A DNA stretch of 64,000 bases. Origin: Bradyrhizobium betae. Lineage in GTDB: Bacteria > Pseudomonadota > Alphaproteobacteria > Rhizobiales > Xanthobacteraceae. The notes beneath the pieces are model-generated. The model was not told where the DNA came from. It saw nothing but the letters and a program-made list of their open reading frames with translations, and made no database searches. Made by a program: the position numbers and the translations under genes. Numbering within the stretch: position 1 is the stretch's first letter; each line of letters starts with the position of its first letter. This document shows, piece by piece, positions 14,779 through 23,723 of the stretch. The DNA lies in the NCBI RefSeq assembly GCF_004123905.1, contig NZ_MZXW01000035.1, forward strand, positions 310,001 through 374,000. The letters run 5' to 3'.

Positions 14779-15918
14779 ATGACGACACCGGTCACGATTG
14801 TCGGTGCAGGCCTCGGCGGCCTCACCCTCGCCCGCGTGCTCCACCTGCATGGCATTCCCGTGCACATCTACGAGGCCGAAGCTTCGGCGATGGAGCGGAC
14901 GCAAGGCGGGATGCTCGATATCCACGACGACAGCGGACAGCTTGCCCTCAAGGCAGCCGGCCTGTTCGAGGAATTTTACAAACTCATCCACACCGGTGGC
15001 CAGGCCTCGCGCGTGCTCGACCGGAACGGCAAAGTGCTGCTCGACGAACCCGACGACGGCACGGGCGGCCGGCCCGAGGTGAACAGGGGCGCCCTGCGGG
15101 GCATCCTGCTGGATTCTCTTCCACCAGCGACGATCCAATGGGGCAAGAAGCTCGCGAGCGCCGAGGCGCAAGGCGACGGCCGGCATGAGCTGACATTCGC
15201 CGACGGATCGAGCGTGAGCACAAAACTGCTCGTGGGTGCTGATGGCGCATGGTCGAAGGTGCGGCCGCTGCTGTCGGATGCTGTGCCCCGCTATGTCGGC
15301 ACGTCGTTCATCGAGGCTTACCTGCGCGACGCCGACTCCAGGCACCCAGCGACAGCCGAAGCGGTCGGCAGCGGTGCATTGTTCGCGCTCGCACCCGGCA
15401 AGGGCATTTTTGCGCACCGCGAACCCGAGAGCGTGCTTCACGCCTACATCGCACTGAACCGCTCCGCCGAATGGTTTGCCGCGATCGACTTCAGCGACGC
15501 TCCCGCAGCGGTCGCGCGCATTGCGGCCGAGTTCGGCGGCTGGGCGCCTGATCTCACCGCGCTGATCACCGATGCCGATACGCCACCGGTGCTGCGCATG
15601 CTCCACACGCTGCCGAACGACCATCGCTGGGATCGTGCGCCCGGGGTGACGCTCATCGGCGATGCCGCGCATCTGATGCCGCCGGCCGGCGATGGCGCCA
15701 ACCTCGCGATGCTCGACGGCGCCGAGCTCGGCAAAGCCATCGCTGCCCGCCCCGACGACGTCGAGGCCGCGCTCGCGGCTTACGAAGCGGCGTTGTTCCC
15801 GCGCAGCCAATCGGCAGCGATCGGCGCGCACCAGATCCTGGAGCTCTGCCTCGGCGAGCGCGCGCCGTTCAGCCTGGTGGAGTTTTTCAGCGGCATGCGT
15901 GGGCCGGAGCGCGGCTGA
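14779..15918 (+). CDS. FAD-dependent monooxygenase, TetX-like
   Basis: This 379-residue group A flavoprotein monooxygenase has the dinucleotide-binding GAGLGG (9-14), a central GADGAWSKVRP, and the FAD-phosphate motif GDAAHLMPP (294-302). The stretch RPEVNRGALRGILLDSLP and the GDAAHLMPP context resemble TetX-type tetracycline-inactivating monooxygenases, though many relatives hydroxylate other aromatics. GAAGG precedes ATG 14779; a TTG 18 bp upstream is less likely. The divergent TetR gene and paired operators suggest substrate-induced expression. Substrate and any resistance role are unproven. Confidence 0.87.
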   Translation: MTTPVTIVGAGLGGLTLARVLHLHGIPVHIYEAEASAMERTQGGMLDIHDDSGQLALKAAGLFEEFYKLIHTGGQASRVLDRNGKVLLDEPDDGTGGRPEVNRGALRGILLDSLPPATIQWGKKLASAEAQGDGRHELTFADGSSVSTKLLVGADGAWSKVRPLLSDAVPRYVGTSFIEAYLRDADSRHPATAEAVGSGALFALAPGKGIFAHREPESVLHAYIALNRSAEWFAAIDFSDAPAAVARIAAEFGGWAPDLTALITDADTPPVLRMLHTLPNDHRWDRAPGVTLIGDAAHLMPPAGDGANLAMLDGAELGKAIAARPDDVEAALAAYEAALFPRSQSAAIGAHQILELCLGERAPFSLVEFFSGMRGPERG

Positions 15919-16033
15919 ATCGCTGCAACCACTCCTGCGTCAAACCGCCTCGCAGCCGGCGTGAACAAAACACCTGCTCGCGCGTCTATCGCTTCCCCCT
16001 CCGCCAGGCTCTGGCGCAAGACGGAAAGCTGCC

Positions 16034-16384
16034 ATGAAAGTCCAGAAATTCGCCATCGCCGACGCCTCGTTCGAACGCTCGCCCGGTCAGGACGGCGAGA
16101 TCTTCGCCGGCAACGTCATCGACCAGCGCCACGGCGGACCTGTCACCATCGGCTTCGGCCGCTATGGGCCGAACCAGAACCTCGACGAAAAGCTCACCGT
16201 CGACGACGTCATGCTGGTCCTCGAAGGAAAGCTCTCGGTGACGAGCAACGGAAGCACCGTCACCGCGGGGCCCGGCGAGATCGTCTACATGCCGAAGGGG
16301 GAGACGGTCACCATCCGCTCGCACGAGCAAGGCGCGGTCACCGCCTACGTCACCTATCCGCATTGGCAGGAGGCACGCGGGTGA
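16034..16384 (+). CDS. EutQ-like cupin protein
   Basis: This 116-residue single-domain cupin resembles the EutQ/DUF861 group (VTIGFGRYGPNQNLDEKLT, LEGKLSVTSNGSTVTAGPGE, IVYMPKGETVTI). The usual histidine metal ligands of cupin_2 proteins are mostly absent, as in EutQ, so metal binding is doubtful. No ethanolamine-utilisation genes are nearby. It starts 115 bp after the monooxygenase gene in the same direction and could be co-expressed. Function is unknown. Confidence 0.78.
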   Translation: MKVQKFAIADASFERSPGQDGEIFAGNVIDQRHGGPVTIGFGRYGPNQNLDEKLTVDDVMLVLEGKLSVTSNGSTVTAGPGEIVYMPKGETVTIRSHEQGAVTAYVTYPHWQEARG

Positions 16385-16457
16385 GGCGTGGCTTGGTCAT
16401 GGATAGTGGCCTGTCGGTCTCCCGCTGTGGAAAGGACAGGCCGCCGTTGTCGAGCCC

Positions 16458-17339
16458 CTATTTCAGTGGCAAGAACAACTCCGCGACCGTCTCATGCTCC
16501 GGCACCTCCGGGAAGAAGCTCAGCCGCTGGCAATAGATCGGGAAGTCGCGCGCTTCCTCGCCGCTGGCCGGGAGCCAGTCGCGATAGAGATAGAGCGCGG
16601 CGGGCTCGAGATTGTCGGTGTAGCCGACGATGCGCAGCACGGCGCAGCGTCCGCCGGGAATCTCGCCGGCCTTGATCCCCTCGCCGTTTGCTGCGATCGG
16701 CTGGTCGGTCCCGACACAGAGATCCACGCTGTAATCGGCAGGCGATACAGGACGACGCTCGGACCGCCAGACATTGAAGGTCGGACTTGTGCTGGGGTGC
16801 AGGCCCGCAGCCTTGCGCCATGCGATGAACCGCTGGATGGTGGCACGAAGCGTCTCAGGGCTCCCGCGATGCTCCATGATCGCGATCTTCGTCCTGGGCA
16901 CATTGCGGATCGTCACGTCGTTCGTCGTATAGGTCGTCTGCATCAGCTTGCTCCTCGCGGTCTCGAGAGGCCCGAAGGCCACAAGCCACGGCTCCCATTC
17001 CGGCGATGTCCGGAACGACGACGGCGACTGCCCGAACCGTTGCCGAAAGGCGCGGGCGAAGGCATCGGGTGCATCGTAGCCGGCATCCATTGCGATCTCC
17101 GTGACGCTCTGCGCATCACCATAGGCCAGCTGATGCGATGCACGCTTCATACGGGCCAGCTGGACATAGCGATGCACGGACAGCCCGAAGGTCGCCGAAA
17201 ACTGCCGGTGGAAGTGGAATTTCGAGAAGGCCGCAACGCCGCTCAGCGTGTCGAGGTCGAGATCATCGTCGAGATGCCGATCGATATGATCGAGCACCCG
17301 CCGCATCCGGTCCTGATAGTTTTGCAGCGCCGCCTTCAT
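16458..17339 (-). CDS. AraC family regulator with GyrI-like effector domain
   Basis: This 293-residue protein has an N-terminal AraC-type double HTH (IDRHLDDDLDLDTLSGVAAF, then VTEIAMDAGYDAPDAFARAF) and a C-terminal GyrI-like small-molecule-binding domain from about residue 135 (IRNVPRTKIAIMEHRGSPE). This layout is that of the Rob/SoxS-like multidrug regulators, in which the GyrI domain binds hydrophobic cations. GGAGAAAG precedes the ATG at 17339. The frame is open further upstream but the extension overlaps a repeat. Its target is not evident; it faces away from the serine hydrolase gene. Confidence 0.9.
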   Translation of the reverse strand: MKAALQNYQDRMRRVLDHIDRHLDDDLDLDTLSGVAAFSKFHFHRQFSATFGLSVHRYVQLARMKRASHQLAYGDAQSVTEIAMDAGYDAPDAFARAFRQRFGQSPSSFRTSPEWEPWLVAFGPLETARSKLMQTTYTTNDVTIRNVPRTKIAIMEHRGSPETLRATIQRFIAWRKAAGLHPSTSPTFNVWRSERRPVSPADYSVDLCVGTDQPIAANGEGIKAGEIPGGRCAVLRIVGYTDNLEPAALYLYRDWLPASGEEARDFPIYCQRLSFFPEVPEHETVAELFLPLK

Positions 17340-17415
17340 CGTTCTTTCTCCGTGGCGGCGTAGTGTTAGGCGATGACGGCGGCAATGTGCTCGACCGATC
17401 TTGCGGTTTGGCACC

Positions 17416-17522
17416 CTGTCGTCGCCCGGCTCGACCGGGCGACCCAGTACGCCGCGGCCTATCGGTTCAATCACGGTCTTCTCTGGAATACTGGATCGCC
17501 CGATTAAATCGGGCGATGACAG
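17416..17522. repeat. Inverted repeat element between AraC and hydrolase genes
   Basis: CTGTCGTCGCCCGG followed by ACCGGGCGACCCAGTAC on the left is mirrored by TACTGGATCGCCCGATT and ATCGGGCGATGACAG on the right. The arms also fold on themselves. The same design with different arm sequence occurs at 55902. I recall this GGGCGATGACAG / CCAGTA repeat as common in Bradyrhizobium spacers. Confidence 0.75.
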
Positions 17523-17539
17523 CGAGTGTAAGGCGCGCC

Positions 17540-18790
17540 CTACCCGCCCGCCATCAGCTCCTTCGCCAGCGCCATGTACGCCGGCAGCGTTACGGGATCG
17601 TTGGCGGCATTGCCTGCCACGGGATGCGAGGCGTAGCGCGCTATCACCATCTCGGCCTTGGGATCGATATAGATGCCCTGGCCGTGAACGCCGCGCGCCA
17701 TGTAGGCGCCGTGCGCATTATGCGTGACCCACCATTGATTGCGGTAGGATGCGCCGGGCAAGGTTGTGTAGCCGGCCGGCTTGAATTTCTTGGGATCGCC
17801 GCCGCGTGCGATATCGTCGATGACGGACGACGGCACGATCTGGCGGCCGTTGCAGCGGCCGTGATTGCGGATCATCTCGCCGAAGCGGGCGAGATCGCGC
17901 AACGTCGTGGACAGGCCGCCACCGCCGCTCTCGGTGCCGATGCGATCGACGTGATAATGCGCGTCCTCTTCCGCGCCCATCGGCTGCCAGATGCGCTCAG
18001 AGAGAAGATCGGACAGCGTCATGCCGCTGGCGCGCCTGATGATCCAGGCCAGCACGTCGGAATTGACGGTCTTGTAGGCAAACGCCTTGCCGTGCTCGCC
18101 CTGCTTCTTCTGCGCAATGAGGAAATCGAAGATGTTGGTGGCGCCCTCATAGTCCGGCGGGATCGGCGCCATACCGTTGGCGCGCCGCAAGCTCCACACC
18201 GCCGAGTTCTTGTCGGTATAGATCTCGGTGTATGCGAGGCCCGTGGTCATATCCATGGCTTCGTGCACGCGCACATCGCCGAACGCGCTCGCCTTCAGCT
18301 CCGGCACATACTCCGTAACTGGCGCCTGCGGATCGATCTTGCCTTCCGCGATCAAAATCCCGGCGAGCGTGCCGGTGAACGACTTCGTCACCGACATCGC
18401 GATATGCGGCTTGTGCGGCTTCAGCGCGCCAAAATAGCGCTCGTAGATCAGCTTGCCCCGATGCAGCACCGCGATGCCGTCGGTGTAAGTCTCCTCCAGC
18501 ATGTTTGCGAACGTCATGGGCCGGCCGTCCATCGTGGTCGAGGCGACCGCGCCGATGTCATGATCCGCGCGCGGCAACACCGATGCAGGCCCTGCCCCGC
18601 GCCAGACGTTCACCGTCGGCACCAGCTGGCGGACGTTGCTCCAGGCCCAGCGGAGTTCAGGGAAGCTGCGGAACGAGCCGTCCTGGAAGGTGATGGTACG
18701 GTTCGGCGCCGGCGGGAAGCCGCGCATCCAGCCGAGGGTTTCAGGGTTGGTTTCAGTGGCGGGTGGTTGGGTGGCGACATTGACGGACAT
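17540..18790 (-). CDS. Serine hydrolase of the beta-lactamase/NylB-like family
   Basis: This 416-residue protein carries the SxxK nucleophile motif SVTK (S133, K136), a tyrosine in AYKTVNSD (Y239) and a late HGQG (369-372) in place of the KTG triad. This set fits class C beta-lactamase-fold esterases and 6-aminohexanoate-dimer hydrolase relatives, which cleave amides or esters. No signal peptide is seen, so it is probably cytoplasmic. The ATG at 18790 is preceded one base away by a perfect 12-bp hairpin that contains the only Shine-Dalgarno-like GGAG. The protein's substrate is unknown. Confidence 0.87.
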   Translation of the reverse strand: MSVNVATQPPATETNPETLGWMRGFPPAPNRTITFQDGSFRSFPELRWAWSNVRQLVPTVNVWRGAGPASVLPRADHDIGAVASTTMDGRPMTFANMLEETYTDGIAVLHRGKLIYERYFGALKPHKPHIAMSVTKSFTGTLAGILIAEGKIDPQAPVTEYVPELKASAFGDVRVHEAMDMTTGLAYTEIYTDKNSAVWSLRRANGMAPIPPDYEGATNIFDFLIAQKKQGEHGKAFAYKTVNSDVLAWIIRRASGMTLSDLLSERIWQPMGAEEDAHYHVDRIGTESGGGGLSTTLRDLARFGEMIRNHGRCNGRQIVPSSVIDDIARGGDPKKFKPAGYTTLPGASYRNQWWVTHNAHGAYMARGVHGQGIYIDPKAEMVIARYASHPVAGNAANDPVTLPAYMALAKELMAGG

Positions 18791-18791
18791 T

Positions 18792-18821
18792 GACACGAGC
18801 TCCGGAGACGGAGCTCGTGTC
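18792..18821 (-). promoter_or_regulatory. Hairpin occluding the ribosome site of the serine hydrolase gene
   Basis: GACACGAGCTCC (18792-18803) and GGAGCTCGTGTC (18810-18821) are perfect 12-bp arms with a 6-base loop. In the minus-strand mRNA the second arm contains GGAG and ends one base before the AUG at 18790. It could restrict translation initiation or be a DNA operator. Both readings are inferred. Confidence 0.6.
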
Positions 18822-18907
18822 GTAGCATGGAGCGGCGCGACGCACATCTTGTCGATATGCTGGACTGCCGCGCGAGGGTCACCGCGGTCTTGCTGTCGAC
18901 GGCCCGA

Positions 18908-21169
18908 TCACCCCTTCCGCCCGGTCCGCTTCTTCGCCTTCGCCGCGCGCTTCCGTCCCGGCGCTGCCGTTCGCGCCGGCGTGCGGCTGCCGGGGTCGGC
19001 GGTCAGTTCGGGGCGCAATCTTGCGAGCTTGGCGCGGTCGGGCATCAGGTCGGCAAAGCCGTCGAGCACGCGCGGCGCGGGCGCGCCGTCGCCGGGGGCC
19101 ATTGCTGCGGGTGATGCGGTCTGGCTGAGCGCCTGCAAGCGGCGGCAGGCTTCGCCGAGGTGATAGGCCTCGCCGCCGAGCGCCACCCATTTGCCGACCT
19201 CGGGATGCAGCACGAGATTGGCCGAATGATTGTCGGCGTTGCTGGTCGGATAGTCGACGAAGACGTCGAGGCCCGACTGCACGCCCACCATCACGCCCTG
19301 CGCCGACCACGACACCGCGACGTCGACGCGGTAGCGGCCCGGCTTCTCGAAGGCGAAGCCCGCGGTGCTCCAGAACACTTTTGCCGACGCCGTGACGCTT
19401 TCGCCGGGCTCGAGCTCGGCGAGCTTGGCGTGCTCGCACAGGATCACGAAGGGCCGCACCGGTCGCTCGTGGCCCTCGCCGTCGGTGACGGTGATCGAGG
19501 CGAACAGGGCCTCGGTGCTGACGTCGTTCGGCGCGCGCAGCGACACGCCGCTATTGTTCGTCATCGTCCAGGTCAGATCCAGCGGCTGGCCGAGCGCGAC
19601 GCGGTCGGTTGCAGCCGTCACCGTCAGCGCCAGTTCGGAAGGCTCAAAATCGTGCCGGTCGGTGGCCTGCGGCGCGCCGGTCGGGAACCAGCTTGCGAAC
19701 GGCCATCCGCCCGGACGGATGACCGGATCCGGCATGTGGTTGAGGTGATGACGCACATTGGTGTTGTGCGCGAGCGCGATCTGATCCGGGAACACACCGG
19801 GAGCGCCGGTCGCGGGACCGCCGAGCACGTCCGCGACGCTCGGCGTCGTGGTCATGATCGAGTTGTCGGCCGCCGTCTCCTGCTCCTGGTGGATCTGGTT
19901 CAGCGTGTGCGTCAGCTCGTGGGTCGCGCTACGCAGGAACGCACGCGGCACGTCGCGCTGCTTCTTGTTGGCGGCGAGGCCAAAGTTCGAGGAATCCCCG
20001 ACGGGATAGCCGTCATCGGAGAAGCTGGCGCAGCCTTCACGGGGCACGCCGATCTGGTCGTACATGATGCCGCGCGAGCAGCCGAGTTTTGCGGGCACCA
20101 CGATCATGTGCACGTGCCATTCGGTGTCGAGATTGGTCGCGGGGTTGCGCACGGCCGTCATCAGCGCGTGCAGATCCGCCGAGCTCCAGCAATTGGTCGA
20201 CGTGACGCCTGCGGGGACCGGGACATTGAGCTGGTCCTGAACCACCCTCAGCTGCCAGCCGGTCTTCGCAAAGACCGTGTCGAAGAACTCCGTGCCGCCG
20301 GCGCCATCCGGCACGGGCGCAGGCCTGACCGCGCCGACCAGCGTGTCGATCTCCAGCGTCGCGCGGCGGAAGAATTTTGATACCCAGGCGAGCGTGACGC
20401 TGCCCTTGTCGACGCCGCCGTCGAACAGCCGCCCCTCGTAGAACGGCCCGCCGGTCAACGAGAGCGGAAACGGCGCCGGCACCTTTGAAAGCTTCAGCGT
20501 CACCGTGCGCGACGGCGTCGCCGGGAACGTGCCCTTGAACTGACCGGCCGGCGGTTGCGTGTAGTTGAACTGCTCGGCAATGATCGTCAGCTCGCACTTC
20601 TTCGGGAACGGCACCGCGACCGGCGCGGACACGCTCGTCACCCTGAGATAGGAATGATAGCGCGCGCGGGGGAAGATCGGGATGACCGGCCTGCGGATCG
20701 GATGCGGAATGACGGGCTCGTCGACCGCGCTGAGCGAAGCGGCAAGGCTCGTCAGGCTTGTGTCCGCTGCGGACTCATCTTCATCCTTGTTGCCCACGGG
20801 TGGCAACGGATGGGGTATCGGACCAATCACCAGCCGCTTCGAGTAGAGATCGCCGCTGACGATCAGATGGTCCGCGCCGCCGTCGGGCGCCGAGCGATCG
20901 ACGCGCAGCGTGCCCTCGAACGACACCAGGCTCGCCGTCGGCCTGAAGTTGATCTGGTAGCAGCCTTCGCGGAAATCGAGCTTGCACAGCCTGAACGGCG
21001 GAATGGGCGGAATCGGCTGCAGATCGGTCGAGGCCGGCTGGTCGCCGGACTCCTCGTCGCTGAAGCTGATCTGGCGCGACAGCGGCACCAGCGGCTGCAT
21101 CGCCGGCGCGACCGATGCCGCGGTCATCTTCGATAGGCTTCCACTCTCATGCTCTGAGCAATTGCACAT
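18908..21169 (-). CDS. Large metzincin-like putative metalloprotein
   Basis: This 753-residue protein shows HELTHTLNQIH at residues 417-427, fitting the metzincin zinc motif HExxHxxG/NxxH, followed by a methionine (M439 in NSIMTTT) placed like a Met-turn. N-terminal and C-terminal flanks are beta-rich and Ig-like (LTVTAATDRVALGQPLDLTW). The C-terminus is a basic tail (RKRAAKAKKRTGRKG). There is no signal peptide; the N-terminus is MCNCSEHESG. GAGGAG precedes ATG 21169. The cytoplasmic-looking start and zinc motif are unusual together. A 98-residue gene lies 103 bp upstream on the same strand. I do not recognise a named family. Confidence 0.75.
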   Translation of the reverse strand: MCNCSEHESGSLSKMTAASVAPAMQPLVPLSRQISFSDEESGDQPASTDLQPIPPIPPFRLCKLDFREGCYQINFRPTASLVSFEGTLRVDRSAPDGGADHLIVSGDLYSKRLVIGPIPHPLPPVGNKDEDESAADTSLTSLAASLSAVDEPVIPHPIRRPVIPIFPRARYHSYLRVTSVSAPVAVPFPKKCELTIIAEQFNYTQPPAGQFKGTFPATPSRTVTLKLSKVPAPFPLSLTGGPFYEGRLFDGGVDKGSVTLAWVSKFFRRATLEIDTLVGAVRPAPVPDGAGGTEFFDTVFAKTGWQLRVVQDQLNVPVPAGVTSTNCWSSADLHALMTAVRNPATNLDTEWHVHMIVVPAKLGCSRGIMYDQIGVPREGCASFSDDGYPVGDSSNFGLAANKKQRDVPRAFLRSATHELTHTLNQIHQEQETAADNSIMTTTPSVADVLGGPATGAPGVFPDQIALAHNTNVRHHLNHMPDPVIRPGGWPFASWFPTGAPQATDRHDFEPSELALTVTAATDRVALGQPLDLTWTMTNNSGVSLRAPNDVSTEALFASITVTDGEGHERPVRPFVILCEHAKLAELEPGESVTASAKVFWSTAGFAFEKPGRYRVDVAVSWSAQGVMVGVQSGLDVFVDYPTSNADNHSANLVLHPEVGKWVALGGEAYHLGEACRRLQALSQTASPAAMAPGDGAPAPRVLDGFADLMPDRAKLARLRPELTADPGSRTPARTAAPGRKRAAKAKKRTGRKG

Positions 21170-21272
21170 GTCGTTGTCTCCTCGTTGAAATGGCGAGGCG
21201 ATCGACGCGAGCAGCGGGCTCATTCGCGGGTACGGCCGCGTTATTCTGGCAGGCCAGGGTGTCCTTGCGATC

Positions 21273-21569
21273 CTACGCGCGCCGATAGGTCACAAGGCAG
21301 CCCTCTGAATCCGTAAACTCAAACCGGTCGGCCTCGAGTGAAATGCGATAGGTCACAAGTTCATCGTTCGCCGTCCCGACGACGAGCGTGTTGGAGTCTT
21401 CGAGACGGTAGATGCCCGCGTCCCACCACACCATGCCCTGCCCTGCTCCGCGCACGCCGCGGTAGGTGCCGGTCGAGAAAGTGAGGGTCGCGGGATATTT
21501 GTCCGCACACGCGGCCGCCGTGGTCTTGGTCCACGCACCAACCATGCTCTGTCCGTGTTTGTCAGCCAT
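21273..21569 (-). CDS. Small conserved-type hypothetical protein, partner of the metzincin-like gene
   Basis: This 98-residue protein is mostly beta-strand with glycine turns (TLTFSTGTYRGVRGAGQGMV, WWDAGIYRLEDSNTLVVGTA) and resembles a small lipocalin-like or calycin-type barrel. No signal peptide or membrane segment is seen. GGAGAC lies just upstream of the ATG. It is 103 bp upstream of the metzincin-like gene in the same direction, so they may be co-transcribed. A role as inhibitor or substrate carrier for the protease is only a guess. Confidence 0.65.
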   Translation of the reverse strand: MADKHGQSMVGAWTKTTAAACADKYPATLTFSTGTYRGVRGAGQGMVWWDAGIYRLEDSNTLVVGTANDELVTYRISLEADRFEFTDSEGCLVTYRRA

Positions 21570-21803
21570 AGTGTCTCCATAGCTCTCACCGGCCGGCGCG
21601 AGGCCGGTCGATGGCTATTTCAACATGTCGCTCTGGCGTGTGCAGCTCATTTGAAGCTGATGTGGTGGGGATTTTCCGCGCACAATCACAACAGGTATTT
21701 TGTCGCATGATTGATGCGAGCGTGCATGTGAACGATTTCACAGCGGGGGTGCGACAATTGCGCGCCGGGGTGGGCGACATGAAATCGCGGCGCCCACCGC
21801 GCA

Positions 21804-22700
21804 TCAGTCGCGCGATACGGACAGCCCCGCGAGAAGCGGCGCGTAGGCGGCGAGCCTGCGGGATACGAACTCGGTGAAGAGCCGCACGCGCTTGGTCTTG
21901 CGTGTCTCGCCCTGGGTGAGAAGCCAGAGCGTCCCGTACATGTGCAGCTCGGTGCCCGGCACCCTCGCCAGCAGGGGGTCGGCATCTCCGACGAAGCACG
22001 GCAGTGTCGTGATCCCGAGCCCTTGCCTGACAGCAACGATCTGCGCACCGGCGTCCGTGACCCTGAACGGAACATCCGTGGTGCGAACCTCGCCCGCGCC
22101 GGCCCAATCCGGAATGCCATGAATGCTGATGACGATCCACCTGACGGGATCGGGCGCGCCCGCGCGCCACGCGGCCAGTCGATCGCGCGAGATGTAGACG
22201 GCTCCGAACAGCTCCGGCCCCTTCTGGCCATGGAGATTGAGCGGCAGGGTTTTGCGGTCGTAGACGACGCGGATCGCGACGTCGGCCTCCCGGTTGGTCA
22301 GGTTTGCCAGTTCGCCGAACGACAGGATGTCCATCTCGATATCCGGATGCAGGCGCGCGAATTCGGCGAAATCCGGCATGAGCAGGTGTGTCGCAAGTGG
22401 CGGCGCCAGCGTCACCCGCAGAAGCCCGCGCACGCTCTGGTCGCGCCCGAACACGCGCGTCTCCAGCTGGTGCGACGACGCTTCCATCTGGTTCGCGAGT
22501 TCGAGGACCTCCTCGCCCGCAGCCGTCAGGCGGTATCCCGACGGCAGCTTCTCGAACATCTGCGCCCCGAGGCGCTCCTCGAGCTGGGCGATGCGTCGCA
22601 GCACGGTCGAGTGATTGACCCCGAGGCCCTCGGCGGCGGCCCGCACCGAGCCTCCGCGTGCCACGGCAATAAAATAGCGAACGTCATCCCAGTCGATCAT
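21804..22700 (-). CDS. LysR family transcriptional regulator
   Basis: This 298-residue protein has the LysR HTH (GGSVRAAAEGLGVNHSTVLR) within the first 60 residues and an effector domain starting near residue 90 (GLLRVTLAPPLATHLLMPDF). The start MIDWDDVRYF at 22700 is family-typical; a longer frame adds 17 unconserved residues. The protein is divergent from the SDR/reductase genes at 22973 and 23724, 272 bp away, and is their likely activator or repressor. The 234-bp gap on its 3' side holds no gene I can support. Confidence 0.92.
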   Translation of the reverse strand: MIDWDDVRYFIAVARGGSVRAAAEGLGVNHSTVLRRIAQLEERLGAQMFEKLPSGYRLTAAGEEVLELANQMEASSHQLETRVFGRDQSVRGLLRVTLAPPLATHLLMPDFAEFARLHPDIEMDILSFGELANLTNREADVAIRVVYDRKTLPLNLHGQKGPELFGAVYISRDRLAAWRAGAPDPVRWIVISIHGIPDWAGAGEVRTTDVPFRVTDAGAQIVAVRQGLGITTLPCFVGDADPLLARVPGTELHMYGTLWLLTQGETRKTKRVRLFTEFVSRRLAAYAPLLAGLSVSRD

Positions 22701-22972
22701 GGTGCAATCCGGCACCACGCGGTGCGCCTTCCAAGCCCGTATCCGACGCATCGTACAGCAGGATGGGCGATCTCATAGCCCATATCGACGCACGCGGCCC
22801 GATTTCGAACGGCGGACACCGATTCTCGCGGCTGGCGTCGGTTGTCCAACCGGATCGATTTTGCACCACCGATGTGCGCGTTTCCGCACTCAACGCCTGA
22901 CGCCGGCAGACCTATGTCGGGGGTCTCGGGGGACCTCCCCGATCGGCCAGGACGGAGTCTGAAGGAAAGATC

Positions 22973-23707
22973 ATGGGAAAGCTTGAAGGTAAGGTTGCAG
23001 TCATCACGGGCGGATCGAGCGGCATGGCGCTGGCGAGCGCCAGGAAGTTCGTCGAAGAAGGCGCCTACGTCTTCATCACGGGCCGGAGACAGGAGACGCT
23101 CGACGAAGCCGTCAAGCTGATTGGCCGGAACGTGACAGGCGTGCGCGGCGACGCAGCCGATCTCGACGACCTCGACCGTCTGTTCGACACGGTCAAGCGG
23201 GTCAAGGGCAAGATCGATGTGCTGTACGCGAGCGCCGGCACGGGCGAAGCCCTCCCGCTCGGCGAGATCACCGAGCGGCATTTCGATGCGACCTTCGGCC
23301 TGAATACGCGCGGCACACTGTTCACGGTGCAAAAGGCGTTGCCGCTTTTCAACGATGGCGGATCGATCTTCATGACCGGATCAGTCGCTTCGCTGAAGGG
23401 CTTTCCCGGTTACAGCGTCTATGCGGCGAGCAAGGCGGCGTTGCACGCGTTCGCGCGCGGGTGGCTCAACGAGCTGAAGGCCAGGAATATCAGGGTGAAC
23501 GTGCTGCATCCGGGGCCGATCGCCACGCCGATGCAGGACCAGGTTCTCACCCCGGAAGCCAAGCAGATGTTCGAATCCCTGATCCCACGGGGAACAATGG
23601 GGCGTCCTGAGGAAATTGCGGCGGCTGCGCTGTTTCTCGCGTCTGACGATTCCAGCTTCGTGAATGGGCTGGAGCTGTCCGTCGACGGCGGCTTCTCGGC
23701 CATCTGA
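22973..23707 (+). CDS. SDR family oxidoreductase
   Basis: This 244-residue short-chain dehydrogenase has catalytic N111, S137, Y150 and K154 (YAASK). The cofactor motif is TGGSSGMALA rather than the usual GxxxGIG, and the NNAG motif is replaced by YASAG; both changes are common in a subgroup of bacterial SDRs. R38/R39 after the second strand suggests NADP(H). GAAGGAAAGATC precedes the ATG. It begins a co-directional run with the reductase at 23724 (16-bp gap). Divergence from LysR suggests inducible expression. Confidence 0.9.
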   Translation: MGKLEGKVAVITGGSSGMALASARKFVEEGAYVFITGRRQETLDEAVKLIGRNVTGVRGDAADLDDLDRLFDTVKRVKGKIDVLYASAGTGEALPLGEITERHFDATFGLNTRGTLFTVQKALPLFNDGGSIFMTGSVASLKGFPGYSVYAASKAALHAFARGWLNELKARNIRVNVLHPGPIATPMQDQVLTPEAKQMFESLIPRGTMGRPEEIAAAALFLASDDSSFVNGLELSVDGGFSAI

Positions 23708-23723
23708 AAACAGGAGACGCATC

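Noticed and set aside
14708..14788. TetR start at 14788
   Set aside because: That frame crosses both palindromes and the divergent gene's start. The TetR family does not need the added 27 residues.
17138..18793. A 551-codon + strand frame
   Set aside because: It is antisense to the AraC and serine-hydrolase genes and has no recognisable domain.
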